Shown here: in pieces, positions 36,835 to 49,000 of the stretch
How positions within the stretch are numbered: the stretch's first letter is position 1
Layout of the letters: the number at the start of each line of letters is the position of its first letter
NCBI GenBank assembly: GCA_034509425.1
Contig: JAVTVJ010000040.1
Coordinates: 6,897,001-6,961,000, forward strand
Length of the DNA: 64,000 bases
Direction: 5' to 3'
Source: Eopsaltria australis
Lineage: Eukaryota; Chordata; Aves; Passeriformes; Petroicidae
Position numbers and translations under genes: made by a program
Notes under the pieces: model-generated
What the model saw: only the letters and a program-made list of their open reading frames with translations
Database searches by the model: none
Told to the model about the DNA's origin: nothing

Positions 36835-39800
36835 CTAGCAAGAGAAGGGACAAAAGGAGAAATTCTGGTGGTCAAAAGTTCTACAAAAGACAACTCGTGA
36901 CACTCCTGAATCCTTGAGCATATTGCAGTTAGATTTTACTTAGCATAAGTAAAAGAATAAATACTCATCTATAATCATACCATGTTTCCAACAATCCTCA
37001 TTCTTTCCAGCATGAAATAAAACCTAATATTAGATACTAAAAGCTAAAAAATATTTATTTGAGCTTTAATGATTTTTCTCTACTTGTTTTTTTTCCATAA
37101 GAATTTATTACAGTAGCTATGCTGTTTAGAGACAAAGAAACTTTTTTTTTTCATCAAAAGAACTGCAAAGATCCATGAGTACAAGGAACAAAATCATCTC
37201 ACAGGTACTAACCTCATACTAATCCACTACTTCATAGTCTTATGCAGTCTGCAGAGTATTGGAGATCCTTGTAAAAACATAAGTGCAGCTTCAGATTTTT
37301 TTATAGTTTTGTAAAATAAATGTGCAGTAGATAAAGCCAAATCAAACCTGATGTTTTTAACAAACAACACTCATAATAAAGATGTTAATGGATTTATCCC
37401 TTTCTATATGTTCTTGCCCATTTGTTTTAGGTTTGCTTTGAACTTTTGATGTTTTTATTGAAGTATCAGGAAAATAGATATCTAAGAGTTTACAGGGAAA
37501 ACATCAAAATACAACATGTATCAACCTGAGCACAAGTACTGGAATAAACATAATTATTTCTGAAAAGCACACAGATTGCAGAGGAGTGTAGTGGATAGAA
37601 GAGATGTCACTGTACTGGAGGAAATGGTATGTAAAATAGGGTGTTCCCATGATGGGCACTACCTTGCAAATCCTATCCCTATTTTCAGGCCAAAGAACCT
37701 CCACTAAAAGGATTCAGTCCTGTCTTTAAAGTATTGTCCTGACTTTTTTCCCATGGGACCATCCACGGGGGCTCACAAGAGCCCCATCCCAAAGGTGCTC
37801 ACCCACCAAGAGATTTGGAGAGAATGCCTACATCCTGGGGGACATTCTGATGCTGTACACTGCTGGCACATGTAAATAACAGGCTGAGCTCTGCTTTATG
37901 TTGCTCAAAAATTTCATCTACAAGCTTTAACTTTGGATGTTTCTATTCTGTCCAGCTGACAACTCCAAGTAGAACAGTCTGAAGTAATACAACAGAGGGA
38001 TAAGCAACCCTTGAATACCTGTGGCAAAGTCCATACCTGGCAGGAAAAGGTGCAGTCTTCAGCACTGTCTACAGCAGCAGTTTTCTTTCTATTTACTTAT
38101 CTAGGATTAGGAAACTCAGTTCAGCACTTTGACAGTCACAAGCAAATATCCTCTTTAGAGATGCTAGAATAATAATTTCTTTAGTTCCTGGAAATATTTT
38201 ACTTCCATCACTTCCATCATGGCCAGGAGGAGTCTAAGATATTGTTCTCCTATCAAGTAATGTCAGACACAGGGGCATGCTGTTGATGCCATTCTCTTCC
38301 TGATGAGAGGGAAGGAGAATTGAGTGTGTCTGTACACTGATAATACAGCCACTCAGAAAGTCACTGTATATTCTAGCACATGTTCCAAAGGCACATCTAC
38401 CAAAGGCAGGAGGGGACAAAGCTTGGTTTCAAGTGTTAGAGCCCTTTGCAGAGAGTAACAGATGGCTGTACTCCTGGAGAAGGACAGATCTGCACTAATG
38501 CAGTTCAAGGGCTGTATGGAGGCTATTCCCAATGCAAAATTCTAGACTACAACTTGCACAGATATCAGAAATGCTGGAATATCCTAAAGATTCTTAGACT
38601 GTTTAGTGATTTCCTTCTGAGAAAGACTTTCATCTGGGTGGTACAAAGGAATATGTGATATTCTTGAAATACAAAGGCTCTATTTACATGGGTATTTTAT
38701 TGTTTTTTTCTTTTTTTAAGTGGGTAATAAATACTTTGTTTTCAATTATTATTTTAAACTTCCGTTTTCTAATAAAATTATTATCCTATAGTAAATACAA
38801 ACAGCAGTTGACTGTCTAGGTTTCAGATCCAGCCATTTAACGCAGAGATGGCAAATTTTGAAAATCTGAATATCATAAGTCAAATTTCTACTGTGGCAAC
38901 TCATTCTAAATGTGAAGCAGGCAAAAACTTTTTGCTTACTAAAACTTCCTAAAAACCAGCTGGCTAAGGAAACTAGCCTTTATGTATGGAGATTCACGTA
39001 ATTTCATGAATGCCATGAGTCCTCCTTGATAAGTTACAGCCATTAAATAATCTGGAAAAAAAAACTCTAAATAAACCTAAATCCAGGTACTAAAATATAA
39101 CTAAACTGTTAATTTAGAGATATAAATTTCTTCTTCATTAAGGAACAGTTTAGAATTATGATTGGTAGTTTTTTCAGGATCCAAGCTCCTTTTCTTGCAT
39201 GAATGTGCAGGGACAGAGGAACTTCTGAGGATAGGAATTAGCCACTGTAAATATTAATTACAATGCCTCAGTAGAAATTGTTCTGTATTTATTATTAGTC
39301 ACTAAAACATTATATTCCTCATTAGAATTAAGCTGTATAATTAACTTTTTTATTCTTAGTACTGTCGTAAAAAGAGGCTTGACAGGATGGAGCATATTCT
39401 GTATTTTACAAATAATTCATTCAGTAATTGGATTCTTCTGAAAATCCTTTCCCTCTAGTTTAAAATTAGTATTTATAATCACAAATGTTGGTAAATATAA
39501 ACATGCAGAAGTCAGCCTAGGCAGAGCATTTCTAGTTCTGCTCCTCTTTTTTTCCTTCACTCTTCTGCACCTCAGTGTGTTTTCATTGAGACAGAAAAAG
39601 GAATGCAGGCTGAACAAAATCTTGCAAATGTTTTCTGGTTTTGTTTCTTCACATTTTCTTTTTCAGAATCCTAATGTAACACTTCCTTGCACTACCACAT
39701 GTTAAACCCCCGGCTCCTGAACTGTTGTATTTGGACAGCTATTAAGAAGCTCCCTACATAAGAAATCCTCCTCCTCCTCACAGAATTCTTAGCCCTCATT

Positions 39801-41019
39801 CCCTAATGTTAGCAGAGAAAAACGATGTTTCTTTGTACACACAGTGCAATCGCCAAGAAATCAGTTTTGTGTGTTTTCCCCCCTTCAACACTTTTAAAAG
39901 ACTGTGATCAGTTTTTGTCTCTGTTTCTTTTGCACATCCTTTCCCAGCTTTAAAGCAATGCTTGAGCCCTTCCCCTCTCCCCTGAAAAAAAAAAAAAAAA
40001 AGGAAAAAAAAGGCAAAACAAAACAGGTAGAATTCCTGTGTTACTATTAACACCTAAAAATATGATCATGAAACAAAAGCTTTGCTCCTCTGTCCAATTT
40101 GATGTCTTTTTCATGCTGCCTCAGTGATGGCCAAATAATTGGTTGTTCACTTGTGTCCTTGTCTCCCCCGACAGTTCCACAGATGCCCTGAACAATGCTC
40201 CAAAGACTGCTTTCAGTAGGGGCAAATCCTCATTAATCATTCCTGGCTGACAGCACAAGGGAACACCTGCATCTGGCGCAGGGACCAAGCAGTGGCTTCT
40301 GGGAGCGTGCATTAAAAAGACCAACCAATTCAAGTTGTGGGAGTAGGCTTCTAATAGCCATGTGAAAAATCCGTCTCTCGCTGGATTTTCTTTTCATTAA
40401 ATAGCTAAAATTAGACCTGTGGCTCCTGTTGAGATTAAAACATCAATGTATTCTAAGCAAATCAGGAAATGAACAGTACTGTATGTTATGATAAATGGCT
40501 GCTAAATTCTTTATGTCTAGATCAAGCAATGTTAGCATTAAATACTGATGAACTGTCACATAATTTTCATTTAGAAATGACTGCACTTTGAGCTTCATGT
40601 CCTGTGGTGCTCATAAATATTTTCTCCTGCTATATTTCACAAATAGACTACACTGACTACACAGATATTTTTAGCATGTAGTCCTAAGACCATACTGTGT
40701 ACAAACTGTTTTCTGTGCAAACACATCAACCTTTCCAAGCAAAGTATTATCAGAAAATGTTCATAGTGCAAAAAGGTACCGTAGCCACCCCAGTGCTATA
40801 AAGCCATGTTCCAGCTTTCTATTACAACACTTTCTTAGCAGCATAGTTGCCAGGTGGGGATTTTTAAATTGTTTACATTGTACTTAGAGTACAGGGTGGG
40901 ATTTTCCTCCTGAGGCAAATGGGAAAGGAGTAAGGAAAGAAAAAATACGTTGCTTTTTGTTTGTTTGTTCAGTTTTCATAAAAATGAGTCAGGTGTTTTA
41001 TCTAAACACGTAGGGCCAT
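36835..41019. other. Noncoding stretch
   Basis: A 7-bp hairpin (GGGGCTC 37768-37774, loop ACAA, GAGCCCC 37779-37785) sits in a small GC-richer patch. An A-rich run lies at 39985-40010. The block at about 40330-40680 has fairly even composition and no stop-rich AT runs, as conserved noncoding elements often do, but this cannot be tested without other genomes. No gene is recognised. Confidence 0.5.
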
Positions 41020-41090
41020 TAAAACCTCCAGTAGGATTCCAACTGATTTCAATGGGCTTTGGGTCAGGCCCTTAGGCCCCGCATCTGCTC
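41020..41090. repeat. Ancient amniote repeat fragment
   Basis: TTCCAACTGATTTCAATGGG followed by CTTTGGGTCAGGCCCTTAGG resembles the right half of the old bird and reptile repeats built around CCATTGACTTCAATGGG and GATCAGGCCC. It is short and lacks its partner arm, so the assignment rests on these two phrases. Confidence 0.5.
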
Positions 41091-44000
41091 TGTGATTAAA
41101 TAAGCACATCTCTTCTCACATATAAACTGGAGAGAACCACCATGGGCTAGGGATTACAGACGACTAACAATGTATTTTTTTGCACATATGACTGAGCACA
41201 ACCAGGCTTTGAGTCTGTCCATAAAATGTGTTCACATCTCAAACAAGCAGCACTCAGCTGATACAAAAAGTGTCTTTTAAAAAGCAGTCAATTATCACCT
41301 ATACACCATGGTGAAGATTTTAGCAAAGGTCAGAGGGGTCAGATGGGGGAGCAAAGGGAAAAAGTGAGGTAGGAAAAAAAAAAGCCCTGCAGAACTCTGG
41401 GCATTAAAATGCCACTAGAGCTGAGATATGTACAGTATAAAAGAGCATAAAACACATCTGGGCTACGAACTGAATATTTAATTTGAGAAATTCTTTCCTG
41501 CAACCTGATACTGAGGGAATTGATTTGGGAACAAAAATACAACCCGAAACAGAATGTTTTAGAGAGCCTTTTTTTTTCCCTTTAACAAGAAGGAAAAGTT
41601 TGCATATTTATTTGCAAAGTAAAACCACATTCTGTACAGGCAAGAATAAAGCTTACATGCAGCAGATTAAAAAAAGCCCAAAAATCAAACACTAGTGACC
41701 CAGAGAAAGACTATGAACTGCCACATTTGGGAAAGCAAGGATTAATTACTGATGCATATATAACTTACACACATTTTCGTAATTTATCTTCATATGTTTA
41801 AATCTGTCCTTTTAAAGTTATTGAACAAAACTTTAAAGATTTTTTTTTTGCACTTCGTTATCTGTTAGAAATAGTGACATTTGATAGAGAAATACTTTCT
41901 TCCTACAGAATGCAGTACCATCATCTGCACAGTATGAGAAATGATGCCATCTAAATGCTGTGGGTTAAGGAGATAAATAAGAGCAGCTAGCACAATATAG
42001 ACACATATCTGGCCAATTCTGTGAAAGCCACCAACACATGAAATCACTCTTTTCACTACTGCTTTCTGCTGTGCTTTCATAGCAGCAACAAAAGCATCTG
42101 TTCTTACAAATTTCATGCAGGTGTAGTAGAAATTTGGGTTATAACAGATCATTTTAATTTAAGAATAATATTTCCATAAGCTCTTTAAGAATCTCAGATC
42201 TTTAAAGTTCCTGTCAGGATGTTATGCAAATATGTACAGAAGCCAGGTAAATGAATGACTGTAGATGTGATGTAATTATGTTCCCATCTGTTTGGAGGGG
42301 TTGGAAATATGCTGACACATATAGTGGGCATTGGTGTACTCCTTAGTAATATACCTCAGTTACAGATAAGAACTACTGAAGGTAGGAAATCCCCTTCCAA
42401 TTTTTTTTAACTGAGACACTTAGCAACTTGTCACACAGGCAGGAAGCTGGAATGCAAATTCTAATTGCCCTCAGGCAAGTTTCATTAGGCTTTCCAAAAT
42501 CTTTTAAAATTTGCTGTTTAAATAATTTCACATATACTTGACTATATCTCCTGTTCAAAAGTGACAAGTTTCACGTATACTTCAAACACATGGGGTGGAG
42601 AGTTCTTCAAAGATACATAGTTAAGGCAAAAAACATGTAAAACATTATCTTAGTTATTACTAGAAGCTCTGATTATTGTATCATATTAAAGTTTAAAAAA
42701 TAACTTTGAAAATCTGTTACTTTTATCACAAATATCATTCACTTCTATCAGGCTGGACAGTGAGAGGAGACTAGCAGGAGTCACATCTGCTCCCACCCTC
42801 ATCAATTCAAAACTAAGAGGGATCAGCCAAAATTTTGCAAAAAGTTGAAGTTTAAACCCAAATAAAAAAAAAAAACAAACAAACTAAACCAAAACAAAAG
42901 ACCAAGCAAAACCAAACAACAACAACAACAACAAACTCGCACCTTACTTGCAGTTAAATTTTAAAAGTAATTTCTTTAGACTGCTTCAATTTTGAAAATC
43001 TCATTTTATCTTGTCTCCCACTTCTTTTAAATTTGTAATTAGTTGGTTCTCAGAGGTGAACTAAAACTTTCCATATATAATTTTTCACGTCAGCTGTTAT
43101 ACCAGTGCCAATTGTGGGCAAAAGGTAGACTTCTCATTTTCACGAGGAATTAGAACAGAAAGCCGAAAGCCAAAATATAGTCCTTAATAACATCCTGTCT
43201 TCCACCCAGTCTTTCTCTGTCAGCCCTGGAGAAACCTTCTAAACTCTGTGCATAGATCATACACTGCAAGGAATAAAATATCAGGGATATTGCATAATAT
43301 TCATGCTAGAAATGGGGTGCCCAAAGTCGAAGTACAACAGCTTTTCAGCAGTTGTCTCCATTTAATAATTACAGGTAGAGGATGGTATGTGTAACAGACT
43401 AAATTTGTAACCACCATCCCAAGTAAAGGTGGCCTCCAAATATTGTGTCTTGTTTTTTTACTTCATTCTCATTCCCTAGCCTCTATAAGAGTCATCTGGA
43501 GACCAACTTTTGTGGGCTGTATGAAAGGAATGAGGGGCTGCTTGGCTTAAATAATATTAGAGCAATTAGTGTGTCAGAGAAGCTGTTCTTTCTTTTTCCC
43601 CCTATATTCCTTTCCTGTAATCCCTAAAGTATAAGGAATAATTAACTGAAATCCAATTAATGTTGATTTAGAACACCTGTTTCCAAAATCCTTTGAATAA
43701 CTTTTTCTTTCTTTTTTTTTCTCCTCTTTGCTCTTTGTTTTAAGATGAAATACATATCCCTATTCAGTTGCTCTTAGGAGCCCAGAGATTTGCATTTTCT
43801 AGACATGAAGAGAACCTATTGTAAGAGAGCTGTGAAGGTTTAAAAGACCAAAAGAGGATGGTATGTATATTACAGCAGCAGTAAATTTAACTCTTCCTTT
43901 TCCAAACTTCATTCCTTCAAAAAAACAAGTTAAGCAATGCCTTCCCACACACCTCCAATTTTGTTTCCCTTTAGAGCTTTGCCACAAGGATGGAACAATG

Positions 44001-44203
44001 TAATGGTTTCAGGCTGAACACTTTTGCCACAGCCACCCTGTCAGGGTAGGTGCTGAAGACAACACAGTCTGTATGACAAAACACCCAATACCCCTGAGAA
44101 AAGATTTTCCTGTGCTGTTCCCTGCAGGTCTGAGAACCTTTCCTCCCCATTAGCTGAGTGTCCTGACCTAGTGTTCTGTAAGTACACTTGAGGACATGGT
44201 GTC
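41091..44203. other. Noncoding stretch with an A-rich tract
   Basis: Contains an A/C-rich tract at 42861-42934 ending in (AAC)n at 42915-42934. A minus frame at 41865-42152 (95 codons) reads hydrophobic in its middle but has no splice sites or family resemblance that I can support. Confidence 0.55.
42861..42934 (+). repeat. A-rich tract with (AAC)n
   Basis: Starts with 11-12 A, continues as AAAC-type variants and ends in about six AAC units. It could be the decayed poly(A) tail of a retrocopy, but no parent sequence is recognisable to its left. Confidence 0.8.
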
Positions 44204-44311
44204 TTTCCTTTTCCTTTTCCTTTTCCTTTTCCTTTTCCTTTTCCTTTTCCTTTTCCTTTTCCTTTTCCTTTTCCTTTTCCTTTTCCTTTTCCTTTTCCTT
44301 TTCCTTTTCCT
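44204..44311 (+). repeat. (TTTTCC)n hexanucleotide array, about 18 copies
   Basis: A pure hexanucleotide array of about 108 bp, all pyrimidine on the plus strand. On the minus strand it translates as alternating Lys/Glu in one frame and Arg/Lys in another. The 134-codon frame at 43971-44375 is produced by it and is not a gene. The tract has mirror symmetry and triplex potential. Confidence 0.98.
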
Positions 44312-45651
44312 GTCCTCTACTCCCATGCAAAATAAAACAGGACGGGCTGAAGAATGACTGATTTCTAAAGCACATAACTGCTCACCAGCACCATGGAGAG
44401 GTTTAACAGGATTTGTGTTTATATATTGATTAGGCATCTCTAAAAATCCCCATCCTGACAGTTTAGGCACAGTGAAGACAATGATTTAGTGAGACACTTA
44501 TTACCATAGACCTGTTTTGAGACTAGACATAGTAATTAACTCTAAGCTGTGATTGTAAAAGTATGACCTATTAAACACACTTTGAAATCAAAATATTTTT
44601 ACAATTTAGGCATGGTGCCATAATCCTCTGATGTTCAACTGAATGAATGAACCCTTTCTACTCGGTATTTGGAAATATTTTTTCAATATAGCCATGTCTT
44701 AAACTATCCTATTTTGCAGAGAGCAGAGGAACATAAGTGAGGACCTCTTTCTTACCCCTCTCCTTCCCTAAAAGTGTTAGATTTCTTAGCTGAAAAATTA
44801 GACATCAGCAAATATTACTCAATCTTAATTTCTTATGTACTAAGCAATTTCTTATGAATCATGTAATGCATTCAAGGGATCAACTTGTGTGGATACTGAT
44901 TAACTGCATCAGAGGGGCTGTCTCATTATATATCTTGAGCCTTTTTCATTAGAGAAAATCTGCAAACAAGCCTTGAGTGTTTAGATTATTTTGCACTATG
45001 CTGTATGTCTAGCCACAGATACAGAAGATGCCTACTATTTTTAACAGGATTATAGAAAACATGAAAGGGTACTTCCTTAAATATTGACAGTTGAGGGAAA
45101 AAGAAAAGATTTCTAATACAGAATCTGAAAGAAGTGGCAGGAAGAAACCTTTTGCCCCTTAGGAGAGCAGCTGCATATTAAACATCTATATTTTTGAAGC
45201 ACCTTTAAAAAATTACCCTTAGCATTAGCATTACATGGTTTTATGAGAAGTCCTTGAAATTCAGAAATAGTTATAAAAGAAGGAAAGAATGAACAAGAAA
45301 TAAATAGCATTATGAATAACTAAGTTAAAGATCAGTCTTGAATTATACAAGCTGTTACAGAGATCAGCCAGAGGTGGGTGGGGGGGGAGGGTTATATATT
45401 TCAAAGATTATCAATTCGTTTCATGAAAAACATTTGTGTCTTTACAAAGCTTTTTAACATCTCCAATGGTACCTTAAGGTTACTATGAATTGAGTTAAAA
45501 GATTGTATGCAGTGGGTGAAGGTTTCTTACAGTACATATTTAGTGCTATGATCTATCTTTACTGTCTTTTGCTGTCTCTTTCGCACTACATGATTGGTAC
45601 ACAGTTTTTAGGGTGCTCTTCCTGCTAATGTTAAAAATATATACACTGCTG
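44312..45651. other. Noncoding stretch
   Basis: A G-rich run (GGTGGGTGGGGGGGGAGGG) lies at about 45373-45391. No gene or repeat family is recognised. Confidence 0.55.
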
Positions 45652-46045
45652 TCAATACTGGAGGGAGATCCTGGAGAGATTTATGACAACACCTTCCATG
45701 CCTTTATCTCCACACGTGAGTGGGACTAGTGCAAGGCTCCGTGCATACAAAACACAGACTTCACAGACCACGAAAAGGCCACCACATCCATCTGTGAACT
45801 GCACACGCATGAATGACATATCCAGGCTGAACATGTTGAAAAGGGTCTCCACACTGATGTGCATCTGCTTGAAAGCTACCACACAAGGCACATTTCTAGG
45901 CGTAGGGCAAGAGGCACATCATAGGTCTTTACAAGACTATGTGTTGATGACAGACTTCAATTTGAGCAACAAAAAGGCATCCTCTTATAAGAGAACTGCA
46001 CGTGCTGACACTCCGTGGAATGAAACAAAGAAGGGAATAGCCTAA
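45652..46045. other. Region open on both strands, coding status unknown
   Basis: A 120-codon plus frame (45683-46045) lies over a 79-codon minus frame (45652-45891, start codon GTG). The minus frame is open upstream only to a TGA near 45922. The segment is less AT-rich and has more CpGs than its flanks. The minus product contains hydrophobic FVVCEVCVLYARSLALVPL, but I recognise no family on either strand. An old retrocopy, an exon or chance are all possible. Confidence 0.25.
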
Positions 46046-49000
46046 TGCTAAAAATATTTTTTAAAACCTGCAAAGAATAAGGGGTCTGTATTTAACAAAA
46101 TTAAAACATTACTCAGATAAACAGTGGGGGATGTTTCAGACTTAAAATGTATATAGCCAAGACTTAGGTACAGAATTTTTGATTAAAATAATCTTTAAAC
46201 TGTTTTTTTCCCCCTGTTTCCCACAGGATTTGAGTTCTTCTAAGTGAAAAGAAGCAAAAAGATCTGCCTGGGTATGCTGGTTTGATTCCCTGAGTCAAGT
46301 GTATTCTGACTTTGAAAAAAAATTATTAGGGGAGAAGGGCAATTTATTTTTCTTCTATTAGAGATGGAAGAATTTGAGACATGCATCTCTGTCTCACATA
46401 AACAAGCCTGAATATACAAGACCGTGAAGAAAAGCCATTTTGTTTCACAAGTCCTAACCAAACTCCCATTTCCCTGGCTGGTAGTACAAAGGGTTAAAAC
46501 CTTTCACCTTTGGAGATGCCTGTAGATATATATACATATCCTTAAAACTGAAGGAAAAGGTAATTTCCAGCTGCAACCTACTGTGTGCATGGGACATAGG
46601 AACAGAGAGGCAGGCAAATGTGGGACTTCTCATCTCTCCAGTTACCTTCACAGTTCTGCTGTTCTCACATACTTTGCATACCTACTGCCTTTTTAGAAAG
46701 GCTTTAACACTCCAGAGCATGGAGGAAAGGAAAGGAAAGAAGTGTCACTATGTTTGCACGAAATATTAAAGGTACACTAGCCAATGAATGAGCTAAAACT
46801 GAAATGTTTTATGAAAGCTTTCTAACACTGAAATGCAGCAGGCAGCACAAAATACATCTAATAATCAGGGTGCCAATAGATTAGGGAGTTAATTAGAGAA
46901 GAGATCCTCTTGGGAAGAGCCTGGATAATCAGGATTCTATTGTTTTAATATTGACAATGAAGGAGAGAAAGTTAATGGTAATGCAGTCACTTTTATTTAA
47001 TGCTCTTCTTAAATGTTACTATTTCAGTGCCTGCTATCCAAGTAAAAAAATCTGTATTAATTCAGTCCCAATTCAGCATCTGCAGGTGCAAACCCCAAAT
47101 AAATTACTGGGGAAGGGGCAGATGCTGACAGGATTGCAGTCTAGACTCCTCACTCTAAATCCATTTAGTGCTATTAACCATGACTGGGTGTAATAGCTTT
47201 GTGTACATTAGCACCAGGATAATTTTCCCTATTTTTCTAAATATCAAATGTGTGTATTCATACACACTATATAAAGAAAACATCAAAGAGAACAAAACAA
47301 AAAGACTAGCAAGCCTCTTTGCAGTATAGTCTATATTTTCAAATATTGACTAAGGGACAAAAAAGTAGGCAGGGTTTCTTAAAATAAAGCAATATTATTC
47401 GTGGACTAAGCAATGCCACCAGACAAAGTATTCCCTTTTAATACAAACAGATTTTACACACAAAGAGTACGTGGTTTAAAAAAAGAAAAGTTAAGAAATG
47501 TACACTTCCACTGCATGCAAACAGTAATAGAAACCCAACACAATCAAGAGATAATCTCGTTTAAGTGAATATGTTTGCTGTGTAACAACCCATATTTTAT
47601 TAAGTTGCCCAACACTTTTGAACCCCGATAAGGAAAGGGACCTATTCTGAGGGCAACGTAGATATTTGCTGCAGAGATTATTCCTGTTATATATATCTGC
47701 CCTTGTTTAAATGCAATGTAGAAAGGCAATACGTAAACACAGGGAGGAAACAGAGGCAGCGCTGAAAGTGATATTGAACTAGAGAGCCCTCCTTTGTGAA
47801 AAGAAATAAAGCACAAGATTATCTGGAAAGAAGAGAAAATAGCACCAAAATGTAGTCAGAGCCAGGAGGTGCAAGGGAGGGACAAACAGAGAACAAAGTG
47901 GGTGTGTGGTGGCTGAGAGAGTCAGGTTGCACTCAGAGAGGAGGCAAAGAAATGAGGGTAAAAAGCCAATTAATGGATTAAAGGGTAAGTATCCAAGTTC
48001 TGAAACAGAGGGGTGATAATATAGGCAGCCAGGGAGAGGATTAGAATAAAGAAGTGATAACAGTATTCAGCTGAGAGGGAAGGCTGTCAAGAACTGAATG
48101 GGAAAAGAAGGTAAGACAATGAAAACAAAAAACTGTCATTTAATCAAGAGCTGTGATGGTAAGAGCCCAGACACCAACCAAAAAAAAAAAGAAAAAAAGG
48201 AAAAAAAAAAAGAAGGAAAAAAACCCCCACGGTTTGGTTTCAGCTCCAAGTATCCTGAAATCATTGTTGGAGTGCAGAGACAGATGGAAGACTTGGCCAT
48301 GTCTGTATAAAATCAAGTGGGTAACAATGAATTCGGAGCAATTACGAGATTCAGTTCCTCAGTGCTGTTTCTCTGAACTATTTGCCACTAGGCAGTTGCT
48401 TGTCCCAAGTGTATAGAGCTGAGGATTTGCAACAAAAATGCAGTGTGCATTTATGAAGCTGGAAATTATGGATAAGGAAAGGTGGGTTATGCATCTATTG
48501 TGTGGGGCTTCACACTAACAAAGGGTAAAACACTACTTTTAAAAGACTTAATAATTTCCCAGGTATGACTTGTCTTTCTGTGCAGCCTTAGCTTCCACAG
48601 CATCTCTCATTCTTTCTCCAATGTACTTTGAACTTAGCCCTTTTTGATTAAAATGTTATAGAGGATTACTAGAGAGGAATGGATGGGGACTGATTTCTTT
48701 GGGATTTTTATTTTCAGGCCTCTTTTGCCTCTTTTTCAGTCCTCTTACTGTTCACACTTCACTGCCCTGGCAGTATCTTGTTTTCTTCTTCTCTGTAATT
48801 TATTAATGTTGTGCTGTATTCTATATATTAAATGTGCTAAATCTATATCATAGAGATAAATAATAGCTGTCATGTCCTTTTTCTTCCAAGAGGATTTCAG
48901 AGTTGTAGAAGTTTAACAGTACTCTCAAGCAACAGTAGGATGATTTTAATACAATCTGAATGACACAAAACTTTAGATCTTTTTACCAGAAATATATTTA

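Noticed and set aside
37761..37790. GGGGCTC-ACAA-GAGCCCC hairpin considered as a structured RNA or terminator
   Set aside because: Rho-independent terminators do not apply in a vertebrate, the stem is only 7 bp, and no transcript is evident.
41865..42152. 95-codon minus-strand frame with a hydrophobic centre, considered as a membrane protein exon
   Set aside because: There is no convincing splice pair, no family resemblance, and AT-rich DNA often encodes hydrophobic residues by chance.
43971..44470. Minus-strand frames of 134 and 100 codons rich in Lys/Glu or Arg/Lys
   Set aside because: They are translations of the TTTTCC array. The flanking residues have no domain or splice support.
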